From positions 1 through 46,103 of IMG/VR virus record IMGVR_UViG_3300020470_000031: 46,103 nucleotides of DNA; one strand, written 5' to 3'. Below, in pieces: positions 38,271-46,089 of the stretch. Source of the DNA: a virus. The position numbers and the translations under genes are program-made. Positions within the stretch are counted from its first letter, which is position 1. Each line of letters opens with the position of its first letter. The notes beneath the pieces were generated by a model. It was not told where the DNA came from. It was given only the letters and a program-made list of their open reading frames with translations, and did no database searches.

Positions 38271-38601
38271 TAGTAACTTCCTTTCTTACTACGGGCCACA
38301 TTCCGTAGGTCCTCAAGCCATAGTCTTTAATCCATCGTCCCGCTTCCTCTCTCACGGGTATCCCATTCTCTCGCAGAGAGAACGACGACACTCCACCGAA
38401 ATCAGTGGGAACCATTTGGACCCAAGTTCTCCCGTCGTTTGCGCGATGTATTGGATTTTTGATAGTTGTGTCATAGTACTGGTACTCGTGATACTCTCCA
38501 GTAAACTCTACCTCTACTTCTTCGATCACCTTCCAGCACTTGTGCTTTTGCTCGTATTGGTCGGAGTACTCTGACTTAACTATCCGAAGCAACTTGGTCA
38601 T
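38254..38601 (-). CDS. Hypothetical protein
   Basis: 115 residues, Tyr/Trp-rich, probably a small beta protein (WKVIEEVEVEFTGEYHEYQY). Overlaps both neighbours by 17-26 nt. No recognised family. Confidence 0.65.
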   Translation of the reverse strand: MTKLLRIVKSEYSDQYEQKHKCWKVIEEVEVEFTGEYHEYQYYDTTIKNPIHRANDGRTWVQMVPTDFGGVSSFSLRENGIPVREEAGRWIKDYGLRTYGMWPVVRKEVTNDPTN

Positions 38602-39283
38602 AGTTGGCCTCCATTACTGCTATAGCGAAGCCCCGAGGGGTTTCGCTGCGGATTTGCTTGGTCTTGGCAGACTTGCCGCCAAGTTTCGAGTGTTGTGCCG
38701 AGTCTTGGCCGGGGTCTCCGACAGACTTCTTGGGTGGCATGATGAAGCCGTTGCCCGTCCACAGGCAGGTTTTCTTGCGGTACTTGTCTCGCGGGGCGAT
38801 GTATTCCGGCCAGCGCGGGTGAACGTCGTTCTCTGGCAGATAGCCGCCGTACTCGAACGGATGGAACCTGTAATCAGGTGCCCTCCACATGCTTGCCAGC
38901 ACCGACACAGGATTCTCTGCAAACCACGGCACCCCGCACAGGTTGCCCAGCTTCTCCACCTGACGGGCAAGACTGACAGCATTGATCTGAAAGTTGGCGT
39001 CCTTGATACGCTTTGAGGCGAAGTGAGCAGCACCCGACACCGCAAGATCGGTGCAAGGAGGGAAGCCGAAGATGATGTCAGGCCTGCTAACGGCGGCGAG
39101 GCCTTTAAGGCATCCGTCGTTATTGAGGTCTCGGTTATGCCAGATGATTTTCCCTCCGCTGGGGAATTCTTCGATTTTGAATTCGTTGAGAATGTCGATA
39201 CAATGGACAACCGCACCACGCTCGGCCCAAGGTCGGCCCATGTTTCCGCTTTCGTCGAACAGGCTTACTACAGTGACGGTCAT
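38576..39283 (-). CDS. DNA cytosine methyltransferase-like protein
   Basis: 235 residues from the ATG at 39283 (GGAGG upstream). Motif I-like TVVSLFDESGNMGRPW, motif IV with catalytic Cys FGFPPCTDLAVSG, and ENP (ENV-like motif VI) in PWFAENPVSVL. A target-recognition region seems very short. Probably a C5-methyltransferase protecting phage DNA; activity unproven because motifs VIII-X are not clear. Confidence 0.7.
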   Translation of the reverse strand: MTVTVVSLFDESGNMGRPWAERGAVVHCIDILNEFKIEEFPSGGKIIWHNRDLNNDGCLKGLAAVSRPDIIFGFPPCTDLAVSGAAHFASKRIKDANFQINAVSLARQVEKLGNLCGVPWFAENPVSVLASMWRAPDYRFHPFEYGGYLPENDVHPRWPEYIAPRDKYRKKTCLWTGNGFIMPPKKSVGDPGQDSAQHSKLGGKSAKTKQIRSETPRGFAIAVMEANYDQVASDS

Positions 39284-39501
39284 TCTAAACCTCCATGGTT
39301 GTTGACCCAATCTTTATATAATTGATTCATACGAGCGATAGGATCGGTTACGCTGTCCTCATCAACAGTCGGGTCATAATCCATAACAGCATGAATAGTC
39401 CAATAGTGCTGCCCTGTTCTCTTAGCTACTGCGCTAAACATTGAATACCGAAGTGGTCGAGTCTTAAGAGCTACATAGGTGGTAAGCTGCATAGTATTCA
39501 T
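39280..39501 (-). CDS. Small hypothetical protein
   Basis: 73 residues from the ATG at 39501 (GAAGCGGA upstream): MNTMQLTTYVALKTRPLRYS.... Overlaps the methyltransferase-like start by 4 nt. Unknown. Confidence 0.6.
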   Translation of the reverse strand: MNTMQLTTYVALKTRPLRYSMFSAVAKRTGQHYWTIHAVMDYDPTVDEDSVTDPIARMNQLYKDWVNNHGGLE

Positions 39502-39857
39502 TTCCGCTTCCTTTTCGAGAGGTCGTTGTAACGAAGGCTGACTGCCGAGGCGAACCGGCCCAACGTGATTACGTGTGCCGACATGATTTTCTGTATGCAA
39601 AACTCGGTGGCGTCCTTGCCATCAAGGTTTTGGGTCACAATCCGCTCGGCGGGTGTCACCTTCTCGACTGACGCCTCCGGCTCTGCTGGCTGCGGCGCTT
39701 CTTGTGTCTGCGTTTCGTCAACGAGGGAGTTGAGGGTTTCGAGCAGACCGGCTTTGTCGGTCGGGCACTCGAAGGCTTCCCACTCTTCTCCGGATTGCTT
39801 GGCATCAGCCTGCGTCCCCACGAATTTCTTGCTGGTTTTCAGACGATACAAGTTCAT
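39498..39857 (-). CDS. Hypothetical protein
   Basis: 119 residues; a short basic N-terminus, an Ala/Pro/Glu-rich linker (TQEAPQPAEPEASVEK) and a helical end with KRKRK. Family unknown. Confidence 0.65.
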   Translation of the reverse strand: MNLYRLKTSKKFVGTQADAKQSGEEWEAFECPTDKAGLLETLNSLVDETQTQEAPQPAEPEASVEKVTPAERIVTQNLDGKDATEFCIQKIMSAHVITLGRFASAVSLRYNDLSKRKRK

Positions 39858-40170
39858 TGAGATATTCTCCCCTTCGGATGCGTTGGGCGATTTGGAGGCT
39901 GTTTTCGGTGTCAGTCAGGTCGTCGCCCAGAGGCGACCATCCCTTTTCCAGCCATGTTGCGATAAGGTCCTCGGTCTTAGCATCGCCGAAGATACGGGTC
40001 TGTTGTGGGGCAGAAAGAGAAGGTTGACCGTCAACCTTTTCCAGCTTCTCCAATAGATTCCCGACCTGCTCTTGCCTCCAAGCATAGAGCTTTTGATACT
40101 TTGCTATGACCCCTGTTGTGATGAATATGATGCCTATGAGCAAGATGTTTAGAGCAAGTGAAAAGGTCAT
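39805..40170 (-). CDS. Membrane-anchored hypothetical protein
   Basis: 121 residues from the ATG at 40170 (GGAGGATAC upstream). One membrane segment (LALNILLIGIIFITTGVIA, about 5-23) and a soluble acidic domain. A copy of the GGTTGACNGTCAACC palindrome lies inside the coding sequence (40022-40036), encoding KVDGQP. Confidence 0.7.
   Translation of the reverse strand: MTFSLALNILLIGIIFITTGVIAKYQKLYAWRQEQVGNLLEKLEKVDGQPSLSAPQQTRIFGDAKTEDLIATWLEKGWSPLGDDLTDTENSLQIAQRIRRGEYLNELVSSENQQEIRGDAG
40022..40036. repeat. GGTTGACNGTCAACC palindrome, copy 2
   Basis: 15-bp palindrome with a central base, embedded in the coding sequence of the 39805 gene, flanked by AA/TT. Confidence 0.85.
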
Positions 40171-40201
40171 GTATCCTCCGCCATGCGTGTTCTCTAAAAA
40201 G

Positions 40202-40234
40202 GGTTGACCGTCAACCTTTTGGCTGACGGTCAAC
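40202..40234 (-). terminator. Terminator/attenuator-like region with palindrome copy 3
   Basis: On the minus strand GGTTGACGGTCAACC is followed by CTTTTTAG, a terminator after the rIIB-like gene. A second arm, GTTGACCGTCA (40224-40234), can pair instead with TGACGGTCAAC over 11 bp, so two exclusive hairpins are possible. Confidence 0.7.
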
Positions 40235-40248
40235 TAGGCTGGGCTAAG

Positions 40249-41394
40249 TTAGGCGATGGTGATGGTGCGGCCCGAAGGCAGCAGCGTCACGGTGTCACCC
40301 TTCTGCTCATACGAAGTAGTGTCGCCGAGGCGGTTCTTCGTAAGCTGCGTGCTACCGTCGGTAAACACGAGGGTGACTTCAGCACGGTCGCCACGAGTGT
40401 CGAGACGTTCGACAATCTTCCGTGCCTGCGTCCCACCACTATACACGGCAGTCGGCGTCTTGGTGAAGCGGGTCTTGGCTTCCTCACGAGTGACTTCTTC
40501 AATCACTTCGTAGCGGCAACAACGACCCTTGGAGGTGTTGTAGTCGCGGGGGAAGGCACCGACATCACGCGGGTTCACCTTGACCATCATGGTCCGACCA
40601 CCACCGCCATAGGAGCCGAGGTAGTCGTTCGAGCAGAAGTGGAGGCCACTCGAACAGGTCCGATCAGGGTTTTCGTCCACCTGATTACGCGGGATTTCCA
40701 CCACGCAGCCGACCGAGTTGTCGAACGTGCCGCTGTAGTGGTCCTTGTAGTCGTCTCGGACCATCTTCCACGCGATGAAGCAACCGTCCGGGGTGATCGG
40801 CAGATTGCTCTTTTCGAGCCACTCGTAGAGGCCCTCCACGGCGCGGAAGCTGGGGTTCAGCATCACGTTCTCCATGAAGTTGACCAGCGGTGCCGCCTGA
40901 CCGTTCTTGCCACCTTGGACAAGCTGAATGATGCGACGAGCGAGGCCCGTCTTCATTTCACGGTCGCCGTAGAACAGCTTGCCGTTCTCAACACGAATGT
41001 TCGTGCTTTCCGACATGCTGTTGATCGCCTTCGTCACCGAGATAAGGTTCTCAAGCTCGCCGTGGCGGCTCGGGTCCGCATAGGCGTCCTTGATAGCCTC
41101 GAAGTTCGGGTGATCGTTGGCAATCGTATGAACGTCAGTTCCGATCACAACGGTGGCCCCGCTGGAGTTCACGATCAGCGCGACGTGCTTGCTCGAAGCA
41201 CTCGGCTCCACGTAGGGTTCGAGTTCATTGTCGTAATAGAACCAAGTGTCCCCACCCCAGTCCCCGTCGATACGGACCTCCGCACCACTATAGGTGGTGT
41301 CTTCAATCGTCCCGATGCTGCCTTCGGGCACGTCGGGAGCGAAGTCACCGTTCACCGTGACGCGGTCGCCTACATTGTACTTGCTCATAGTCAT
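40249..41394 (-). CDS. rIIB-like protein
   Basis: 381 residues. N-terminal KOW-like module (YNVGDRVTVNGDFAPDVPEG), then the rIIB family core: FYGDREMKTGLARRI, LVNFMENVMLNPSFRAVEGLYEWLEK, PDGCFIAWKMVRDDYKD, SGTFDNSVGCVVEIPRN, CSSGLHFCS and KGRCCRYEVIEE. T4 rIIB, with rIIA, acts in membrane-linked resistance to exclusion by RexAB; biochemical role unclear. The T4-type order rIIA then rIIB is kept here. Confidence 0.88.
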   Translation of the reverse strand: MTMSKYNVGDRVTVNGDFAPDVPEGSIGTIEDTTYSGAEVRIDGDWGGDTWFYYDNELEPYVEPSASSKHVALIVNSSGATVVIGTDVHTIANDHPNFEAIKDAYADPSRHGELENLISVTKAINSMSESTNIRVENGKLFYGDREMKTGLARRIIQLVQGGKNGQAAPLVNFMENVMLNPSFRAVEGLYEWLEKSNLPITPDGCFIAWKMVRDDYKDHYSGTFDNSVGCVVEIPRNQVDENPDRTCSSGLHFCSNDYLGSYGGGGRTMMVKVNPRDVGAFPRDYNTSKGRCCRYEVIEEVTREEAKTRFTKTPTAVYSGGTQARKIVERLDTRGDRAEVTLVFTDGSTQLTKNRLGDTTSYEQKGDTVTLLPSGRTITIA

Positions 41395-41405
41395 TTCCTT
41401 TTCAG

Positions 41406-43466
41406 TTAGAAGAGTCGATTTTTCAGTTCGTCCGAGGCCCGGATACTCATGTGGTAGTTATCCATCAGCTCGAACAGGAGCGGATGCTTGGCTTGGGCCT
41501 CCTTAGCCAATTTGATAATCTTGTCGCGGTGTGCCGACCCGTCTACCCCCAGCAGGTGCTTTCGAGTAGCGGCATGGGTAGTGTCTGTAACCTCATCGTG
41601 CTTCTCATGCAATCGCAAAATTTGCAACAAAGGACCCCGCTTAGGGAAGTCGGGCAGCTTTGACAGTTCCTCGATGCTGTCGATGAACTCATGCCCGCCC
41701 TGTGCCAAGTACCAGCCCTGTGCTTCGGGCAGGTCCTTGTGCGTCTTCCGATACTCAGCCTTCACCCGTTTGACGCCTTCCTCGACCGAGTACCACTTGG
41801 GGTCGTTCTCGACCCCACTCGCTCGGAAGTCGGTCAGATTGAGCCACACGATGTTGTTCGGGTTGCTCCGAAGGGCAATATTGACGTCCTCAGTAGTGGA
41901 CTCGGGATTGAAGTTGTTCATCACCACATACATGCCTCCATCAGCAGGCAAAGTCGAGTGCCGCGTACTGTGATGGTACGGCTGACTGGACTGAATGTAG
42001 CAGGTGAACTGCCGAGTGGCCGTACCTGCAGCGGTCCGAACAATCTTGAGCGGGTCATACTCGCTCAACTTCGTAACGAGGCTACTCGGAGGATTCCCGA
42101 TAGCGTCCAAGAACTGTTGCAGGGTAACAGGATCATCGTCGTTCGACAGTGTGTTGTCACGAACGAACAGAATACGCTTGTTCGGATACTCGTCGATCAC
42201 CTTGCGGACACGTAGCGAAGGCTTATCCGGCCCATCGTCCCAAACGATCATATCGAACGTGTGCGGCATGAACCGGCAGTTGTCGGTCCAAGCACGGAAA
42301 CGGGGACTGACTGCCTCAGTGGTCGGGAAGCCGTAGTTGCCCTTGTCCGAAGAACCCCAGCCGTAATAGTCGCCGTAAGCGACATACACCAGCGGTAGTT
42401 CAGGGGCGTTGATGCTGAGCGACAGCTTCTGACCCTTCCACTTGCAGTGGTTCTGCAACACGTTTTTCAGACCAGAGTCGGCCTCCAACGTCAGTTCACG
42501 CAGCAGTGCCTTCGCTTCCCACTCCGTTGCGAGGTTCTCGAACTTCTTGGAAATCTGGGCACCGTATTCGTCGCCGATACCCTTGATGATTTCCTCCAGC
42601 CGAGACAGCAGCTTTTCGTCGTGGGTGACGTGTTCGCGGGACAGGGCGATGTTTGCTTCGCCAATGTCAAGGAACAGGTCAAGCCCGAAGCGGGAGTACG
42701 AGCGAAGATTCGGATAGTCATACCCGATTTCTCCTACGTTCAGGGGATAGGCCACACCTCCGATGATGATACGACCGATGCGGTTGTCACCTGCTCGGGC
42801 ACTACGGATGCCCCAGCGGTCGCCCCGAGCGTCGTACTTGACGGGTTCGAGCTTATGCTCGGTGTTTTCCAGAATAGGCATCGGATCGAAATACTGGAGC
42901 GTATCGACCAGCGAAGCCGTGAACTTCTCAATGTCGTCCTGACGGACGGGGAAGCCCACTTCTACGCCATTGGGTTCGTCGGTGGTATCCTCCGACAGGA
43001 ACGCAATCGAGGGACAGTCTTCCTCGTCCTTGAAGATCGAGTACACCCGAACAACCCCGTCGAGATAGCAGCGGATGCTGTACTGATCGGTGTAAGCGAG
43101 CGGAGCTTTCGACCCGATGCCGAAACCGCCGATGAAGTCGTCCGAGCCATCCTTCGTGGACGCATCGCCGAAAGCCATGAACTTGTTCATCATGAACTCG
43201 TGGTCCATGCTGCACCCGAAGTCCCGAACCTTGGCGTAAGGGTCGAGCATCGAGGGAGCAGTCACCACCGGAGGGCGAGTTTCGCCCGTCATACGCTGGG
43301 CGTCGATTGCGTTGGCAACTAGCTCACGCCATGCGGCGGTGTAAAAGTTGCTGTAAATCTGCTTCGAAAAGAAGTTGAAGATTTTCGAAGAAGTCTGAAT
43401 AGTTGCGCGCTTCGTCTCACCAACATTGTTGGTCTCGACATACGCCGGTTCAGTATTCATTCGCAT
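41406..43466 (-). CDS. rIIA-like protein (GHKL ATPase fold)
   Basis: 686 residues. GHKL ATPase motifs: N-box RELVANAIDA (N52), G1 VRDFGCSM (82-87), G2 IGGFGIGSKAPLAYT (113-126) and a later GVEVGF. This is the rIIA plan (histidine-kinase/Hsp90/MutL-like ATPase domain with a long C-terminal region). It precedes rIIB-like with an 11-nt gap. Ribosome site AAAGGAAA. Probably the phage's protection factor against host or prophage defence. Confidence 0.9.
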   Translation of the reverse strand: MRMNTEPAYVETNNVGETKRATIQTSSKIFNFFSKQIYSNFYTAAWRELVANAIDAQRMTGETRPPVVTAPSMLDPYAKVRDFGCSMDHEFMMNKFMAFGDASTKDGSDDFIGGFGIGSKAPLAYTDQYSIRCYLDGVVRVYSIFKDEEDCPSIAFLSEDTTDEPNGVEVGFPVRQDDIEKFTASLVDTLQYFDPMPILENTEHKLEPVKYDARGDRWGIRSARAGDNRIGRIIIGGVAYPLNVGEIGYDYPNLRSYSRFGLDLFLDIGEANIALSREHVTHDEKLLSRLEEIIKGIGDEYGAQISKKFENLATEWEAKALLRELTLEADSGLKNVLQNHCKWKGQKLSLSINAPELPLVYVAYGDYYGWGSSDKGNYGFPTTEAVSPRFRAWTDNCRFMPHTFDMIVWDDGPDKPSLRVRKVIDEYPNKRILFVRDNTLSNDDDPVTLQQFLDAIGNPPSSLVTKLSEYDPLKIVRTAAGTATRQFTCYIQSSQPYHHSTRHSTLPADGGMYVVMNNFNPESTTEDVNIALRSNPNNIVWLNLTDFRASGVENDPKWYSVEEGVKRVKAEYRKTHKDLPEAQGWYLAQGGHEFIDSIEELSKLPDFPKRGPLLQILRLHEKHDEVTDTTHAATRKHLLGVDGSAHRDKIIKLAKEAQAKHPLLFELMDNYHMSIRASDELKNRLF

Positions 43467-43494
43467 GTTGCTTTCCTTTCACTTTTACTTGGAA

Positions 43495-43508
43495 GGTTGA
43501 CGTCAACC
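43495..43508. repeat. GGTTGACGTCAACC palindrome, copy 4
   Basis: 14-bp palindrome (18 bp with AA/TT flanks) overlapping the stop codon TGA of the gene at 43503, upstream of the rIIA-like gene. Confidence 0.9.
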
Positions 43509-44087
43509 TTTCTTGAACTTACCCCATTGGCCGGGGTTGGGGTTTCTTACATTGGGCCTGAATATGCCTCGGGGGCACAGTTCGTAGACCACGTGCTTGA
43601 CCTGATTGTCGGTCAGTTCCAGAGCCTCTCCGATCTGGCGCAGAGTCTTGCCTTGTTTGCGGGCGTCCAGAAAATAAGGGAGTGCCCAACTTGGATGGGT
43701 CGCCCACTTGTTGGGGTTCCTTCGCAGGTAGTAACGCTCGATTTCTTCGTGGCCGATGAACTGGAGGTTATTCACCCCCAGCCACTCGTACTTCGCTCGT
43801 CCCGGTTGCTGGTACGCCACTCGGTTGAATATCTTTTCACCGGCGAGGGCGCTGCCTCCGTGACGCTCGAACTGATAGCATATCCACGAGAAGGGTAGCT
43901 CGGGAGTAAACCTTGTAGCTACAATGTGCATACGTTGAGCAGGAGTGAAGTGAGCGTAACTGCCACTAAGCAGCCTTCGCATGACCTTTGAACGCAGAGG
44001 TTGCTTGTTCAGCATTCCACACAGGATCAGACGATTGCGGTCAATCCAGAGGATTTTATGCTTCTCGACTTTCGACTTGGCACTCAC
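43503..44087 (-). CDS. Hypothetical protein with C-terminal HTH
   Basis: 194 residues from the GTG at 44087, which has AGGAG 7 nt upstream; another GTG at 44093 is too near it. The C-terminal GKTLRQIGEALELTDNQVKHVVYE looks like a helix-turn-helix. The N-terminus is basic. Possibly DNA-binding; family unknown. Confidence 0.6.
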   Translation of the reverse strand: MSAKSKVEKHKILWIDRNRLILCGMLNKQPLRSKVMRRLLSGSYAHFTPAQRMHIVATRFTPELPFSWICYQFERHGGSALAGEKIFNRVAYQQPGRAKYEWLGVNNLQFIGHEEIERYYLRRNPNKWATHPSWALPYFLDARKQGKTLRQIGEALELTDNQVKHVVYELCPRGIFRPNVRNPNPGQWGKFKKG

Positions 44088-44223
44088 CGCCACACTCCTC
44101 GCACTCTTCTTCTCGCTCTACAGGTCCTCGTCCTACGTAAACGATACCCTCGCCACCACAGTTGGCACACCAAGTGTGGTTTGGCAAGAGCTTAGGCTGG
44201 ATTACGGGCCTCCGCAAAGTCAT
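44056..44223 (-). CDS. 55-aa double zinc-knuckle protein
   Basis: MTLRRPVIQPKLLPNHTWCANCGGEG... with CANCGG and CEECGGEC pairs, a DnaJ/zinc-ribbon-like fold. AGGAGG lies before the ATG. It overlaps both neighbours by about 32 nt. Probably an adaptor or RNA/DNA-binding zinc protein. Confidence 0.7.
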   Translation of the reverse strand: MTLRRPVIQPKLLPNHTWCANCGGEGIVYVGRGPVEREEECEECGGECQVESREA

Positions 44224-44452
44224 ACCATCCTCCTATCGGTCGAATGTCCTTGTACTCACACTCAATCCAGGCACGGGCGCCACACTTCAGTTGGGTGCCG
44301 TTGTAGACTAAGCGGGACGGACCGGTGATTTCGATTTCGTGAGCGTATTGCGCCTTGGCACTCGGAGTTTTCTTGATCGTGTAGACCGGTCGGTTGCCTC
44401 CGTCCTTAGCGTTCTGCGCTATGAACTGTCGATTGACGTGGATGATTGCCAT
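44192..44452 (-). CDS. Small hypothetical protein
   Basis: 86 residues from the ATG at 44452 (GGAGG upstream): MAIIHVNRQFIAQNAKDGG...; probably a small beta protein. Unknown. Confidence 0.65.
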   Translation of the reverse strand: MAIIHVNRQFIAQNAKDGGNRPVYTIKKTPSAKAQYAHEIEITGPSRLVYNGTQLKCGARAWIECEYKDIRPIGGWYDFAEARNPA

Positions 44453-44654
44453 AAACCTCCTCCAATTCATCAAGCTCGTCCTGCATTTCACATCGCAGGA
44501 ACGATTTCAAGAAAGCGTATCGGGTCGGGACATTATCCTCGTAGAATCGATATTTCGCTGCGGCCCAGATATTCTGCACGACTATGTGGGTCATGCGTTT
44601 CTGGATGGCCTTGTCAATCAGCTTCCGAAGAAGCCACTTTTCGAGCCTGTTCAT
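44406..44654 (-). CDS. Small hypothetical protein
   Basis: 82 residues from the ATG at 44654 (AAAGGAAG upstream). Basic helical N-terminus (MNRLEKWLLRKLIDKAIQKR) and acidic C-terminus. Overlaps its downstream gene by 47 nt and its upstream gene by 41 nt. Confidence 0.6.
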   Translation of the reverse strand: MNRLEKWLLRKLIDKAIQKRMTHIVVQNIWAAAKYRFYEDNVPTRYAFLKSFLRCEMQDELDELEEVYGNHPRQSTVHSAER

Positions 44655-44769
44655 CTTTCTTCCTTTCATAGAAGGGACGCCCATCGGCCCCTCGCAGGGG
44701 CCATACGTCGTCACTGCCCTTGCGGGTCGTTGCCTTCGGGTCGGGCTTCATTCCGGTTGGCATGTTCAT
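44614..44769 (-). CDS. 51-aa hypothetical protein
   Basis: MNMPTGMKPDPKATTRKGSD... ends ARKVASSEAD. AAGGAG lies 7 nt before the ATG, which follows palindrome copy 5 by 16 nt. Hydrophilic, probably disordered. Confidence 0.6.
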   Translation of the reverse strand: MNMPTGMKPDPKATTRKGSDDVWPLRGADGRPFYERKKDEQARKVASSEAD

Positions 44770-44785
44770 GTTGGTTCTCCTTAAA

Positions 44786-44799
44786 GGTTGACGTCAACC
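44786..44799. repeat. GGTTGACGTCAACC palindrome, copy 5
   Basis: 14-bp perfect palindrome between two minus-strand genes, immediately before the AAGGAG ribosome site of the 51-aa gene. No T run follows, so an operator or RNA hairpin is more likely than a terminator here. Confidence 0.9.
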
Positions 44800-44802
44800 A
44801 TT

Positions 44803-45015
44803 CTATATCTCATCCTCTTTGTTGATGCGATTGATCCAGTCCCGTATCCGGTCGAAGTGGCTTCTCTCGGACTGAATCACGAACTGGCTGTCGAGCCAGC
44901 TTTTCTCCTCGCGATAGGAAACTCCGTGCTTTTGCAGGTAGCGGCGAAGGGTGCGCCGATAAAGCGCACCCACTGTTACCGTGTACCTACCAACCACGAT
45001 TGACTCGCACACCAA
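44803..45015 (-). CDS. Small hypothetical protein
   Basis: About 70 residues, Arg-rich, helical; start uncertain (TTG at 45015 or GTG at 45012), overlapping the upstream gene by about 29 nt. Unknown. Confidence 0.5.
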   Translation of the reverse strand: MVCESIVVGRYTVTVGALYRRTLRRYLQKHGVSYREEKSWLDSQFVIQSERSHFDRIRDWINRINKEDEI

Positions 45016-45286
45016 TCGGTGTCGAAGGCAGGGTCCGAGCGACCATGCGGGTCGCCTCTTCCTTGATCTTCGAGTCGCTCGGCATCGCAGTCAGGATATC
45101 CTTCTCGTCCTCGACCCGAGCTTGGTAGCTCATGGTGAGGGCCATCTGGGCACGGGTGATGTCCAGAGCGATACGCTGGTTCACGACGGGGGTGAAACCC
45201 GGCGTCCGAGCGTTCTGGCGGGCACGACGGACCCGCATACGGGTTGTGTGGTCAGTGTCGTGGCGGCGGTCCTTGTGGGTAATCAT
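44987..45286 (-). CDS. Basic hypothetical protein
   Basis: 99 residues, with an Arg/His-rich N-terminus (MITHKDRRHDTDHTTRMRVRRARQ), likely nucleic-acid-binding. Family unknown. Confidence 0.6.
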   Translation of the reverse strand: MITHKDRRHDTDHTTRMRVRRARQNARTPGFTPVVNQRIALDITRAQMALTMSYQARVEDEKDILTAMPSDSKIKEEATRMVARTLPSTPIGVRVNRGW

Positions 45287-45289
45287 AGT

Positions 45290-45445
45290 TTATTCTCCGT
45301 AGTCCATATCTTCGTCGTATGCTTCGCCGTAGTCCTCGGACTCGGCGGTTATCCAGCCTTTCTTCCACTGAGAGGTACACGCCTCATCATAGGGTTCGTC
45401 GCGGAAATAGGCTTGGTAGCCTAGCTGGAAGTCACTTGCACCCAT
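45290..45445 (-). CDS. RMF-like small protein
   Basis: 51 residues from the ATG at 45445 (AAGGAG upstream). FQLGYQAYFRDEP...C-TSQWKKGWITAE matches the ribosome modulation factor core GYQA...C...SQW--GW--A. The C-terminus is very acidic (EDYGEAYDEDMDYGE), unlike cellular RMF. RMF dimerises ribosomes; the phage copy could modulate host translation, or belong to the related CrpP group. Confidence 0.65.
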   Translation of the reverse strand: MGASDFQLGYQAYFRDEPYDEACTSQWKKGWITAESEDYGEAYDEDMDYGE

Positions 45446-45456
45446 TGTTGTTCTCC

Positions 45457-46089
45457 TTACAGGTACTTGTTGCGGATTTTTCCACCCCACCCTTCGCGGC
45501 GGGCGAGGTCCCTGATAGCACTAGCAGGGATACGCTGGCAACCCAGACGCAGCGTACCATTTTTCATCGACCAGTTGCGCCAGCGGACCGAACTCCACTG
45601 ATTATTACCATAGTACTCGCGAACCTTCACGCTCGACTGGTTGACATGGTAGTCGTAGGGTTCCTCGCCACACAGGATGCGGAAAAGGGCACGGGCATAG
45701 GTATATGCGATGGTGTGCCCGGTCGGGAGGCAGACCACTCGGCACCCGTTGCCCAGAGGCTTCACAGTGAGGATGCGGTTGCCGATATCGACGGGCACTT
45801 CCGGATATTTCTCGGGGTTCGTGAACCAGTTGCGCACGTCCTGTTCCAGATTGGTCGGGAGACTCTTGGCGGTCGCCTGTCGGATTTCCCTGACCTTCTT
45901 CGAGATGAAGTCGGGGTCCTCTTCCTCGTCAAGGGGTACGAGATATCCCTCCTTCTCAGCCCATTGGGCGAACTTGGCAATCCCGTCGATCTGGGGGCCA
46001 AAAACGGTGCGGCCCTCGGGGCTTGCTGCGAAGGCGTTCATCACCCGCTCGCCGATTGATGCCTGCTCGACCTTGACCGCTACAGGCAT
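45457..46089 (-). CDS. Hypothetical protein
   Basis: 210 residues; ribosome site AAGGAA directly before the ATG at 46089. Helical N-terminal half and a basic Trp-rich end (VRWRNWSMKNGTLRLGCQR). It belongs to a run of small minus-strand genes that continues to the right edge. No family recognised. Confidence 0.65.
   Translation of the reverse strand: MPVAVKVEQASIGERVMNAFAASPEGRTVFGPQIDGIAKFAQWAEKEGYLVPLDEEEDPDFISKKVREIRQATAKSLPTNLEQDVRNWFTNPEKYPEVPVDIGNRILTVKPLGNGCRVVCLPTGHTIAYTYARALFRILCGEEPYDYHVNQSSVKVREYYGNNQWSSVRWRNWSMKNGTLRLGCQRIPASAIRDLARREGWGGKIRNKYL

Noticed and set aside
40204-41409. 401-residue plus-strand reading frame
   Set aside because: It is antisense to the rIIB-like gene, which has clear family motifs and a ribosome site.
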